From DAIPHL01 sp036771375 (GTDB lineage Bacteria; Synergistota; Synergistia; Synergistales; Synergistaceae): DNA of 5,135 bases. The stretch's first letter is position 1; each line of letters starts with the position of its first letter. Where the stretch lies: the NCBI GenBank assembly GCA_036771375.1, contig DAIPHL010000154.1:1-5135 (forward strand). The letters are read 5' to 3'. The translations under genes and the position numbers were made by a program. The notes beneath the pieces are model-generated. The model saw only the letters and a list, made by a program, of their open reading frames with translations. It was not told the origin of the DNA and did not search any database. Of the stretch, positions 1 to 5,135 are shown one piece after another.

Positions 1-903
1 GGTCGGCGGAAGCCCGATGATGCCGGTCTTCAGGTCGCTTCGCGACACGCTGGCGGTCACCCTCGCCCGAGGATACAGAGAAAGAGACGTTTCGACCTCC
101 CTCCAACGAAGCGGCTCCTCGGCCCCTTCGTTCTCCAACCCGGCACGGAGCCATTCGTAGTTGTCGGCGGCGTTCTCGATCTCGACGGGCTCGACGAAGA
201 GCACATGCAGATCGGGAGGGAAAAGCCTGTCGAGCGACGCGCTTTTCCGGGAGGAGAGCGCATGGATCTCGGCGCGGGAGAGGGAGCGGACGCTCCGCTG
301 TGTATCGGTTGCAAAAAAGCGGAGGCTCTCGACCTCCTCGTCGAAAAACTCGACCCGGATGGGGTAGGAGTCCTTCGGATCGAAGAGATCCACGATGCCG
401 CCGCGGTAGGTGAACTGCCCGGGAGACCAGACGATATCGACCCGTTCGTAGCCCCTGGCATCGAGCCATTCGATGAGGTGCGCCCGTCCGGTTTTTTCAC
501 TGCGGGAGAGCCTCAGGCGGTCACCGCCGAGCGAGAGGGGATCCATCAGGGCTCCGGGGGTCGCAAGCAGCAGCCCGCCACGCTCCGACCAACGAAGCGC
601 GACCTCACCGCGCTCGGCGTGCTGGGCCTCCCGCATGACGGGATCGTCCGCAAACGAGGCGATCGACGCCTCCGGAAGGATCTCCGCCTCGGGCAGGGAG
701 ATGAACTCCCTCAAGGAATCGGCGTCGGACAGGAAGTCCCTCGCCTGTCTCGAATCCGGCAGAACGACCAAAAGCGGACGCGTAAAACCCCGGCATAGCC
801 AGGGACGCGCGGCACCGGAGGCCGGAAGATGGAGCGCCCTGTTGCGCCGCCAGGTGTCCGGCGCCAACTTCAAAAGGGAGTCGACGGTCGAAGCCTCCTT
901 CAT
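1..903 (-). CDS. mfd: Transcription-repair coupling factor Mfd, N-terminal part (truncated by the window edge)
   Basis: Mfd is a cytoplasmic DNA translocase that removes RNA polymerase stalled at DNA lesions and recruits UvrA for nucleotide excision repair. Only the first 301 residues are present; the frame is open to base 1, and full-length proteins usually exceed 1000 residues. What is seen is the UvrB-like module. Residues about 30-60 are a degenerate nucleotide-binding fold strand and helix (RPLLVVLPDSRQAR) without a usable Walker A motif, as is known for the family. At residues about 161-205 lies the hallmark block GQFTYRGGIVDLFDP, followed by RVEFFDEEVESLRFF and TDTQRS. The RNA-polymerase-interacting and helicase domains lie beyond the left edge. 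The start is the ATG at 903-901, placed 4 bases after a GGAGG; its ATG overlaps the pth stop as ATGA, implying translational coupling. No in-frame stop was found in a codon-by-codon reading. The main alternative, UvrB, is disfavoured by the long leader before the GQF block and by the gene order. Confidence 0.93.
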   Translation of the reverse strand, partial: MKEASTVDSLLKLAPDTWRRNRALHLPASGAARPWLCRGFTRPLLVVLPDSRQARDFLSDADSLREFISLPEAEILPEASIASFADDPVMREAQHAERGEVALRWSERGGLLLATPGALMDPLSLGGDRLRLSRSEKTGRAHLIEWLDARGYERVDIVWSPGQFTYRGGIVDLFDPKDSYPIRVEFFDEEVESLRFFATDTQRSVRSLSRAEIHALSSRKSASLDRLFPPDLHVLFVEPVEIENAADNYEWLRAGLENEGAEEPLRWREVETSLSLYPRARVTASVSRSDLKTGIIGLPPT

Positions 904-1556
904 CTCTCCTCCGAATCGGTTACAGAAGCGTCTCCCACGGAAGAACTTCTCTTTTTCCCGTCTCTTTCGGCGCTTCCCTTCGAGTCTCCAGGAAGGTCGA
1001 CGGTAAGCGTAAAACCGCTGCCCGCTTCGCCGGAGAGCCACAACCCCAGGGCCTCCCAGACCTTGTCCTCGACGAGATGCCAGCGGCCCCGCTGTTCGTT
1101 CGTGAAACGACCGAGCACCCAGTCCGCCATCTCCACCTGCGGAGCCGGTGCACCGATGCCGATTCTCAGTCGGGGGACGTCCAGCGTCCCCAGTGCCCCG
1201 AGGATCGAGATCATTCCCTTCTGTCCCCCCGCAGAGCCGCTCGCCCGGAAGCGAAGCTTGCCGAAGGGAAGCGCGACGTCGTCAAAGATGACGAAAACGT
1301 CGAAGGGCGCGATATCAAAGTAACGGACAGCTTCGAGAACCGATCTGCCGCTCAAATTCATGTAGGTGAAGGGCTTCAGAAAGGCGACCCGCTCGCCGGA
1401 GAGCGGCGACGCAGGCCAAAAAGCCCCGCCGTACTTCATGCGGGGCTCGGCGAGGCCGGTTCGCTTTATGCAGGAGTCCAGCGCGAGCCACCCTGCGTTG
1501 TGGCGGCTCCACACATACTCGAGGCCGGGATTGCCCAGCCCGACAACCAGCTTCAA
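900..1556 (-). CDS. pth: Peptidyl-tRNA hydrolase
   Basis: Pth is a cytoplasmic esterase that cleaves peptidyl-tRNAs released early from ribosomes, recycling tRNA; it is normally essential. The reading gives 218 residues. Motifs in order are VVGLGNPG (4-11, with Asn9), RHNAGW (18-23, with the catalytic His19), FLKPFTYMNLSG (59-70, with Met66-Asn67), FDDVALPFG (91-99, with the catalytic Asp at 92 or 93), GSAGGQKGM (107-115) and PRLRIGIGAP (128-137). The last motif block differs from the usual GGHNG: Gln112-Lys113 stand where E. coli Pth has His113-Asn114. The protein exceeds the usual 185-200 residues because of a polar Ser/Glu/Lys-rich tail after about residue 190. The frame runs open far upstream through rplY, but homology begins at the TTG at 1556-1554, which lies 8 bases after the rplY stop. 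A rare ATA start four codons earlier cannot be excluded. The 3' end overlaps mfd by 4 bases. Confidence 0.95.
   Translation of the reverse strand: MKLVVGLGNPGLEYVWSRHNAGWLALDSCIKRTGLAEPRMKYGGAFWPASPLSGERVAFLKPFTYMNLSGRSVLEAVRYFDIAPFDVFVIFDDVALPFGKLRFRASGSAGGQKGMISILGALGTLDVPRLRIGIGAPAPQVEMADWVLGRFTNEQRGRWHLVEDKVWEALGLWLSGEAGSGFTLTVDLPGDSKGSAERDGKKRSSSVGDASVTDSEER
904..912 (-). promoter_or_regulatory. Strong ribosome binding site of mfd inside the pth 3' end
   Basis: The minus strand reads GGAGGAGAG directly before the mfd ATG. These bases are also the last sense codons of pth (Glu-Glu-Arg), so the site fixes the mfd start and fits coupled translation through the ATGA overlap. Confidence 0.75.
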
Positions 1557-1561
1557 AACGG

Positions 1562-1577
1562 CTTCTATTCTTCCTCC
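1562..1577 (-). promoter_or_regulatory. Ambiguous ribosome binding region of pth
   Basis: GGAGGAA (1577-1571) lies in the last rplY codons but ends its GGAGG core 16 bases before the TTG start, too far for a normal site. A weak GAAG (1565-1562) sits 5 bases from the TTG. The strong site would be only 4 bases from an in-frame ATA at 1568-1566. Translation of pth probably relies on coupling to rplY termination at the TAG at 1567-1565. Confidence 0.4.
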
Positions 1578-2239
1578 TCTTCCTTGCGCTTGCCCTTGCC
1601 CACGACCTCGACCTCGGTCTCCTCCTCGGCCTCGGCGCCCTCCTCGGCTTCGGTCTCCTCGACGACCAACCTCGGACGAACGACCGACACGACGAGGGTG
1701 TCCTCCTCGAGCAGAAGGTCCGCGCTCTCCGGCAGTTCGAGATCCCGCACGAACACTTCGTCGCCCATGGCCATCCCGGCAGTGTCCACGGTGATTTCCG
1801 AGGGAATCTCGCGCGGCAGGACCGTGATCTCGACCTCGCGGAGTGTGTGATCGAGCATGCCGCCCATCTTGACGCCCGCGCAAACCTCCTTGTTGAGGAG
1901 ACGGACGGGGACGGCCACCCTGACCTTCACGCCCTTGACGAGCTGATAGAGGTCGACGTGAAGGATGTTCCGGGTGACGGCGTGACGCTGCACGTTGCGA
2001 AGCAGGGCCATCTCGCTGCTTCCGTCGGGCATCTCCAGCTCGATCATCTCCGTCTCCCAGTTGGCGGAATCGGCCACACGGGAAAGCTCCCTCTCATCCA
2101 CCGAGCCGACGAGGCTCTCCCGGTATTCCGGTCCATAGAATACCGCCGGGACGATCCCCTTGGCGCGGGACTTCCGACAGGCACCCTTGCCGGTATCCGC
2201 CCGTTTCGTAAACTTGATCTTCGTTGCCTTTCTTGCCAT
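1565..2239 (-). CDS. rplY: Large-subunit ribosomal protein L25, long CTC/TL5 type
   Basis: This protein binds 5S rRNA in the 50S subunit; the long two-domain form is called general stress protein Ctc in Bacillus and TL5 in Thermus. It has 224 residues. The N-terminal 5S-binding beta-barrel domain covers about 1-95, with the characteristic block KSRAKGIVPAVFYGPE (23-38) and RNVQRHAVTRNILHVDLYQL (81-100). The C-terminal TL5-type domain covers about 100-190, including GGMLDHTLREVEI (126-138), the family's usual LPxxIP-type stretch LPREIPSEITVD (141-152) and LEEDTLVVSVV (177-187). Residues 191-224 are a low-complexity Glu-rich tail interrupted by the basic GKGKRK. The start is the ATG at 2239-2237, preceded by GGAGGAG (2252-2246) with 6 bases of spacing; homology begins here even though the frame is open further upstream into prs. 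It lies 13 bases after prs and 8 before pth, matching the conserved prs-ctc-pth order. Confidence 0.95.
   Translation of the reverse strand: MARKATKIKFTKRADTGKGACRKSRAKGIVPAVFYGPEYRESLVGSVDERELSRVADSANWETEMIELEMPDGSSEMALLRNVQRHAVTRNILHVDLYQLVKGVKVRVAVPVRLLNKEVCAGVKMGGMLDHTLREVEITVLPREIPSEITVDTAGMAMGDEVFVRDLELPESADLLLEEDTLVVSVVRPRLVVEETEAEEGAEAEEETEVEVVGKGKRKEEEEE
1568..1669 (-). other. Low-complexity acidic tail of L25
   Basis: Codons 191-224 of rplY are dominated by GAG/GAA runs, which show on the plus strand as repeated cctc and cggcctc-like units. The encoded tail is about half glutamate, with a short basic island GKGKRK before a final run of five glutamates. Such acidic tails are common and length-variable in CTC/TL5-type L25; the simple sequence could change length by slippage. 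Confidence 0.7.
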
Positions 2240-2245
2240 GTATGA

Positions 2246-2252
2246 CTCCTCC
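2246..2252 (-). promoter_or_regulatory. Ribosome binding site of rplY
   Basis: The minus strand reads GGAGGAG, 6 bases before the ATG at 2239. It lies wholly in the 13-base spacer directly after the prs stop codon and decides the rplY start. Confidence 0.8.
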
Positions 2253-3266
2253 TTAATCGAAAAGCTGCGCTTGCTTTTTTCTCTGCTTCGGTTGAAACAG
2301 GATGCTGACCGAATGGTCGTTGTGAATTCTTCTGATCGCCTCCGCAAAGAGCGGTGCGATGGACAGCGACGTGATCTTCGGGATTCTTTTCTGCTCCGGC
2401 AGCGGAATCGTATTGGTCAGGACCATCTCCTCCAGGGAGGACGACTTGATCCGTTCGACCGCGACGCCGGAGAGGACGCCGTGGACCGCACAGGCGTAGA
2501 CGCGTTTCGCACCGTGCTCCATGATGGCGTTCGCGGCGTTGACGATGCTTCCCGCCGTATCGATGATGTCGTCCACCAGGACCGCCGTCTTTCCCCGGAC
2601 GTCTCCGATGATGTCCATGACCTCGCTGAAGTTCGCCACGTCGTAGGAGCGTCGTTTGTCCACGATCGCGATATCCGAATTGATCAGCTCCGCGAACCTC
2701 CGGGCCCGTACCACGCCGCCGATGTCGGGGGAAACCGTCACCACCTTGCCCTCCCTGAGGATGTCCTTCAAAATTCTCTTGAAGTGAGAGGCGAGCAGCG
2801 GGATTCCCGTGAGGTGATCCACGGGGATGTCGAAAAAGCCCTGTATCTGTCCCGCATGCAGGTCTGCCGTCACGACGCGGTCGGCACCGGCACGTTGAAT
2901 CAGGTTCGCGACGAGTTTGGCCGTGATCGGCTCCCTGGCGCGCGCTTTACGGTCCTGCCTGGCATAGCCGAAGTAGGGGATGACGACGTTGATGCGGGCC
3001 GCGGAGGCTCTGCGCATCGCGTCCGTCATGATCAGAAGCTCCATCAGATTCTCGTTCACCGGCTCACAGGTCGGCTGGACGAGAAAGACGTCGGTTCCGC
3101 GGACGCTCTCCTGAATCGAGACCCCGATCTCGCCGTCCGAGAAGCGGAAGATCTTCCGGTCCGCCATGGCAAAACCGAGCGCCGAACAGATTTCCCCCGT
3201 GAATGCCTCGTGCGAACTGCCCGAAAACAGCTTGATGTCCCTGTTGGTAGGATTTGCGGGATTCAT
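2253..3266 (-). CDS. prs: Ribose-phosphate pyrophosphokinase (PRPP synthase, class I)
   Basis: Prs transfers pyrophosphate from ATP to ribose 5-phosphate, giving PRPP for purine, pyrimidine, histidine, tryptophan and NAD synthesis in the cytoplasm. It has 337 residues, against about 310-320 for most bacterial forms. Family landmarks are IKLFSGSSH (11-19), FSDGE (42-46), NENLMELL (71-78), the flexible ATP loop PYFGYARQDRK (97-107), the metal-binding signature DLHAGQIQGFF (135-145), the catalytic-loop VDKRR (202-206) and the PRPP loop VDDIIDTAGS (231-240). The family core ends at HSVSILF (318-324); a 13-residue basic tail follows, ending in QAQLFD, which is unusual (see findings). The ATG at 3266-3264 was chosen because homology starts within 10 residues and an AGAGGAG stands upstream; a GTG eight codons earlier lies inside glmU and has no clear site. 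It starts 5 bases after the glmU stop and ends 13 bases before rplY, as in Bacillus glmU-prs-ctc. Confidence 0.97.
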   Translation of the reverse strand: MNPANPTNRDIKLFSGSSHEAFTGEICSALGFAMADRKIFRFSDGEIGVSIQESVRGTDVFLVQPTCEPVNENLMELLIMTDAMRRASAARINVVIPYFGYARQDRKARAREPITAKLVANLIQRAGADRVVTADLHAGQIQGFFDIPVDHLTGIPLLASHFKRILKDILREGKVVTVSPDIGGVVRARRFAELINSDIAIVDKRRSYDVANFSEVMDIIGDVRGKTAVLVDDIIDTAGSIVNAANAIMEHGAKRVYACAVHGVLSGVAVERIKSSSLEEMVLTNTIPLPEQKRIPKITSLSIAPLFAEAIRRIHNDHSVSILFQPKQRKKQAQLFD

Positions 3267-3271
3267 GGCGG

Positions 3272-4690
3272 TCAGCTCTCCTCTGCACACTTCGCCCCGG
3301 GCTTGCCCGGGAGGTTCTTCCGGACGTGCCAGTCGGCGATGTTGGTCTGTCGAGAGCGCGCAATGGCGAGCGCGCCGTCCGGGACGTCGACGGAGACCAC
3401 CGAGCCGGCGGCCGTGGTGGCGTTGTTTCCCATCTTGACCGGCGCCACGAACATCGTATCGCTCCCGACGAAACAGCCCGATCCGATCTCGGTCCGGTGT
3501 TTGTCGCGGCCATCATAGTTGCAGGTGATCGTACCTGCACCGATGTTGGTCTCCGTTCCGACGTGAGCGTCCCCGATATAGGAGAGATGAGGCACCTTCG
3601 AACCCTCTCCCACGACGCTGTTTTTGATCTCGACGAAGCGCCCCGCCTTGGAGCGATCTTTCATCTCGGTGTGGTTGCGAAGATACGCGAACGGTCCGAC
3701 TTCGACGCCGCCTCCCACCGTGGAGTCGCAGACGACGGACGGTCCGTGGATCACCGAGCCGGGGCCGATCTCTACGTTTCGCAGAGACGAGTACGCGCCG
3801 ATCCGAGCGCAGCTTCCAATGCGCGACGCACCCCATATCCGGACGCCGGGCTCCAGAAAAACGTCGGGTTCGATTTCGACGCGAGGCCCGATCCACGTGG
3901 ATTTCGGGTCTATGCATTTGAGCCCCTTCTGCATCTGTTCGTCGATGATCCGATCGCGGAGAAGCCCGGCGGTCACCGCCAGGTCGTGCGGGTTGTTCAC
4001 ACCGAGCAACTCGGCGTCCCCCTCGCAGATGACCACGTTCACGGTCCCCTCGGTCTCCCCGATCAACGGAATCGTATCCGTCAGATAGTATTCATGCTGT
4101 TCATTGTTGCAACTCAGGCGGTCTATGACCTTCGAGAGGGCCTCCGTGTTGAATATGTAGATTCCCGCGTTGATCTCCTGTATCAGCAACTCCTCGTCCA
4201 GGGCGTCCTTGTGCTCGACGATCCGAACGCCGCCGTCCGCAAGACGCACGACCCGTCCGTAACCGTCCGGGTTTTCGACGACGAAGCTCATGAAGCTGCA
4301 CTGGGTGTCATCCGTGTGCTTCTCGACGAGATGAGCCAGCGTCTCCGGCCGCACCAACGGGACGTCCCCCGAAAGGACGAGCACGCTGTCGAAGTGCTTC
4401 CACCAGTCTCGCGCCGAGCCCACCGCATGTCCGGTGCCGAGCTGTTCACGTTGCCAAACGACCTCAATGCCCGGCCACGCCCGTTCGATGTACGATTCGA
4501 CCATCTCTCCCTGATGGCCGACCAGTACCGCGACGTTCCCCAAGCCGGCATCCCTGACGGCCTTGAGAGGGTAGAAGACGACCGGCTCCTCCAGCAGCGG
4601 TTGCAAAACCTTCGGCTTGTCGCTGCACATCCTGGTTCCCTTTCCCGCCGCCAGTATCAGTACACCCAAAGATCGCGCTGAATTCTCCAT
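3272..4690 (-). CDS. glmU: Bifunctional GlmU: GlcN-1-P acetyltransferase / GlcNAc-1-P uridyltransferase
   Basis: GlmU carries out the last two steps to UDP-GlcNAc, the precursor of peptidoglycan and lipopolysaccharide. It has 472 residues, near the usual 450-460. The N-terminal uridyltransferase has LILAAGKGTRM (11-21) with PKVLQ (26-30), QLGTGHAV (83-90), SGDVPL with metal-binding Asp109, GYGRVVR (143-149), EINAGIY with Asn174, and GVNN (230-233). The left-handed beta-helix acetyltransferase spans about 262-455, with repeating hexapeptides (IGP, IGS, IGA, VGP), LRN at 337-339 where LRP is usual, KAGRFVEIK (348-356), HLSYIGDA (368-375), IGAGTITCNYDG (383-394) and FVGSDTMFVAPV (407-418). Residues corresponding to the E. 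coli acetyl-transfer His363, Tyr366 and Asn386 are present as His368, Tyr371 and Asn391. The start ATG at 4690-4688 is set by homology; the frame continues upstream into the tRNA, which cannot be coding. The Shine-Dalgarno (AAGGGAG, 4710-4704) is 13 bases away, so initiation may be weak. Confidence 0.97.
   Translation of the reverse strand: MENSARSLGVLILAAGKGTRMCSDKPKVLQPLLEEPVVFYPLKAVRDAGLGNVAVLVGHQGEMVESYIERAWPGIEVVWQREQLGTGHAVGSARDWWKHFDSVLVLSGDVPLVRPETLAHLVEKHTDDTQCSFMSFVVENPDGYGRVVRLADGGVRIVEHKDALDEELLIQEINAGIYIFNTEALSKVIDRLSCNNEQHEYYLTDTIPLIGETEGTVNVVICEGDAELLGVNNPHDLAVTAGLLRDRIIDEQMQKGLKCIDPKSTWIGPRVEIEPDVFLEPGVRIWGASRIGSCARIGAYSSLRNVEIGPGSVIHGPSVVCDSTVGGGVEVGPFAYLRNHTEMKDRSKAGRFVEIKNSVVGEGSKVPHLSYIGDAHVGTETNIGAGTITCNYDGRDKHRTEIGSGCFVGSDTMFVAPVKMGNNATTAAGSVVSVDVPDGALAIARSRQTNIADWHVRKNLPGKPGAKCAEES
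3275..3284 (-). promoter_or_regulatory. Ribosome binding site of prs inside the glmU 3' end
   Basis: The minus strand reads AGAGGAGAGC within the last glmU codons, with its core roughly 9-11 bases before the ATG at 3266. It supports this start over the upstream in-frame GTG at 3290 and suggests coupling to glmU termination. Confidence 0.6.
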
Positions 4691-4726
4691 TTGGCACAGG
4701 GCACTCCCTTCCGAGCACAAGCCCGC

Positions 4727-4763
4727 AAAAACACGAAAACAAAGAGGAAGCCGCCCGGCTTCC
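4727..4763 (-). terminator. Terminator-like hairpin after tRNA-Gln
   Basis: On the minus strand a perfect 7-bp stem (GGAAGCC at 4763-4757 with GGCTTCC at 4752-4746) closes a GGGC loop. It is followed by a T-rich but interrupted stretch, TCTTTGTTTTCGTGTTTTT (4745-4727). It lies 17 bases downstream of the tRNA CCA end and 37 bases before glmU. This is the geometry of an intrinsic terminator, but the T run is broken by C and G, so partial read-through into glmU is plausible. Confidence 0.6.
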
Positions 4764-4780
4764 CCATCCCGCTTGCTTTT

Positions 4781-4854
4781 TGGCTGGGGTGGATGGATTC
4801 GAACCATCGATGGCGGATCCAAAGTCCGCTGCCTTGCCGCTTGGCTACACCCCA
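4781..4854 (-). tRNA. tRNA-Gln (anticodon UUG), CCA encoded
   Basis: The minus strand folds into a full cloverleaf of 74 bases including a genomically encoded CCA (4783-4781). The acceptor stem TGGGGTG (4854-4848) pairs perfectly with CACCCCA (4791-4785), followed by a G discriminator at 4784. The D arm has GCC/GGC around AAGCGGCAA. The anticodon stem GCGGA/TCCGC encloses loop CTTTGGA, with anticodon TTG at 4822-4820 reading CAA (and CAG by wobble). The variable loop is CATC, and the T arm is GATGG-TTCGAAT-CCATC. The U1-A72 first pair and G73 are typical of bacterial tRNA-Gln. In many bacteria lacking GlnRS this tRNA is charged through Glu and amidation by GatCAB; the window does not show which route is used. 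Confidence 0.98.
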
Positions 4855-4866
4855 AGGGCAAAGGAC

Positions 4867-4895
4867 ATTATAACGTCTCCGTTTGAATCTGCCAA
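4867..4895 (-). promoter_or_regulatory. Near-consensus sigma-70 promoter of tRNA-Gln
   Basis: The minus strand carries TTGGCA (4895-4890; five of six matches to TTGACA), then exactly 17 bases, then a perfect TATAAT (4872-4867). Transcription is expected to start near 4860, leaving a leader of only about 6 bases before the mature tRNA 5' end at 4854. It is the only strong promoter I can see, so it may also feed glmU and the operon if the hairpin is read through. Confidence 0.88.
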
Positions 4896-5056
4896 TACCC
4901 GGATTCCCTCATTGTCGCCGCCGCGTCCGCATCGCCCGTACAATCGGCGGCACATTCACGAAAGACACGCAGAAACAGGGACGGGATCTCGTCGGGGGGA
5001 GGTCGTCGAACGAAGGGACCGGTCCGGAAATGCGGGCGAGAAATCGCAGACCGGGC

Positions 5057-5060
5057 AGGT
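5057..5060 (+). promoter_or_regulatory. Weak ribosome binding site of the divergent gene
   Basis: AGGT lies 6 bases before the GTG at 5067, in GGGCAGGT. It is short, but its position is right for initiation at that codon. Confidence 0.35.
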
Positions 5061-5066
5061 CGTCGG

Positions 5067-5135
5067 GTGAAGTTCGCAAAAAACCTGCTGCAATACCCCA
5101 AACGGCAGGAGACGGACCCACTCTGGCCGCCGACC
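5067..5135 (+). CDS. Possible 5' end of a divergent unidentified gene (truncated by the window edge)
   Basis: A GTG start opens a frame of 23 codons to the window end, reading MKFAKNLLQY-PKRQETDPLWPPT. I do not recognise the family. The codon-position pattern is what a high-G+C coding sequence shows: by hand count G+C is about 14/23 at first, 9/23 at second and 18/23 at third positions, and this bias fades upstream of the GTG. No ATG, GTG or TTG occurs earlier in this frame back to its stop at 4884-4886, so the start is forced if the gene is real. A weak AGGT stands 6 bases upstream. It would be transcribed away from tRNA-Gln. The sample is short, and a minus-strand gene ending here remains possible. 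Confidence 0.5.
   Translation, partial: MKFAKNLLQYPKRQETDPLWPPT

Larger units (their letters stand above)
4855..5066. other. Intergenic region between tRNA-Gln and a divergent gene
   Basis: About 210 bases without a supported gene. Besides the tRNA promoter I see a weak plus-strand -10-like TACAAT (4939-4944) whose nearest TTG-type -35 (TTGTCG, 4912-4917) is 21 bases away, too far for a confident call. Two minus-strand frames are open across this region to the right edge, but counting G+C by codon position gave no coding signature upstream of 5067. Confidence 0.45.

Noticed and set aside
1600..1680. Repeated cctc/cggcctc units considered as a repeat array or CRISPR-like element
   Set aside because: They are simply the glutamate codons of the L25 tail read from the other strand; there are no regular spacers or repeats of fixed length.
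1557..1883. Upstream extension of the pth frame into rplY
   Set aside because: The extra residues are an Arg/Gly-rich out-of-frame reading of rplY; Pth homology starts at the TTG at 1556.
3254..4681. Long plus-strand open frame of 475 codons, and a similar one at 2160-3518
   Set aside because: Both lie antisense to glmU, prs and rplY, whose products are unmistakable. High G+C makes stop codons rare on the opposite strand; the translations show no recognisable motifs.
4691..4861. Upstream extension of the glmU frame to 4861
   Set aside because: It would translate the terminator hairpin and the tRNA-Gln gene; GlmU homology begins at the ATG at 4690.
4912..4944. Plus-strand promoter for the divergent gene (TTGTCG ... 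TACAAT)
   Set aside because: The spacing is 21 bases and the -35 match is poor; not strong enough to list as a promoter.
4780..5070. Plus-strand open frame beginning MAGVDGFEPSM
   Set aside because: Its first part is the antisense translation of the tRNA-Gln gene, a familiar false protein, and the rest has no motif or codon bias.
4868..5135. Two minus-strand frames open from the right edge (stops at 4868 and 4909), possibly the 3' end of a gene such as ispE
   Set aside because: G+C by codon position is nearly flat (about 60-65% at each) over most of the stretch, no IspE or other motif is visible, and one stop lies inside the tRNA -10 box. A gene end cannot be fully excluded.

Overview
This window is a compact housekeeping region of a bacterial chromosome with high G+C (around 60% by eye). 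On the minus strand, in transcription order from right to left, it holds tRNA-Gln(UUG), glmU, prs, rplY (the long CTC/TL5-type L25), pth and the first 301 codons of mfd, which runs off the left edge. At the right edge a short plus-strand frame looks like the start of a divergent, unidentified gene.

The organism is not identifiable with certainty. The order glmU-prs-ctc/rplY-pth-mfd is the classical order of Bacillus and other Firmicutes. A tRNA-Gln next to the prs-rplY-pth block is, from memory, typical of Proteobacteria. Together with the high G+C, the strong GGAGG ribosome sites and the protein sequences, this fits a diderm, Firmicutes-like lineage such as Synergistota best. That is an inference only, and no 16S or other decisive marker is present.

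Layout: 1-903 mfd (partial); 900-1556 pth, sharing ATGA with mfd; 1565-2239 rplY; 2253-3266 prs; 3272-4690 glmU; 4691-4780 spacer with a terminator-like hairpin; 4781-4854 tRNA-Gln; 4855-5066 intergenic region with a near-consensus promoter for the tRNA; 5067-5135 possible divergent gene. Gaps between the protein genes are 5, 13 and 8 bases, plus one 4-base overlap, so the five genes very probably form one operon with translational coupling.

Functionally, glmU makes UDP-GlcNAc for the cell envelope and prs makes PRPP for nucleotides, histidine, tryptophan and NAD. rplY binds 5S rRNA in the ribosome, pth recycles peptidyl-tRNA, and mfd couples stalled RNA polymerase to nucleotide excision repair. 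This is a growth-linked set rather than a single pathway.

I see no mobile element, CRISPR array, defence system or other accessory module, and no undescribed system. The points most worth a second look are a sliding-clamp-like C-terminal peptide on Prs, a lysine where Pth usually has a catalytic-site asparagine, the tRNA promoter/terminator arrangement in front of glmU, and the divergent gene at the right edge.
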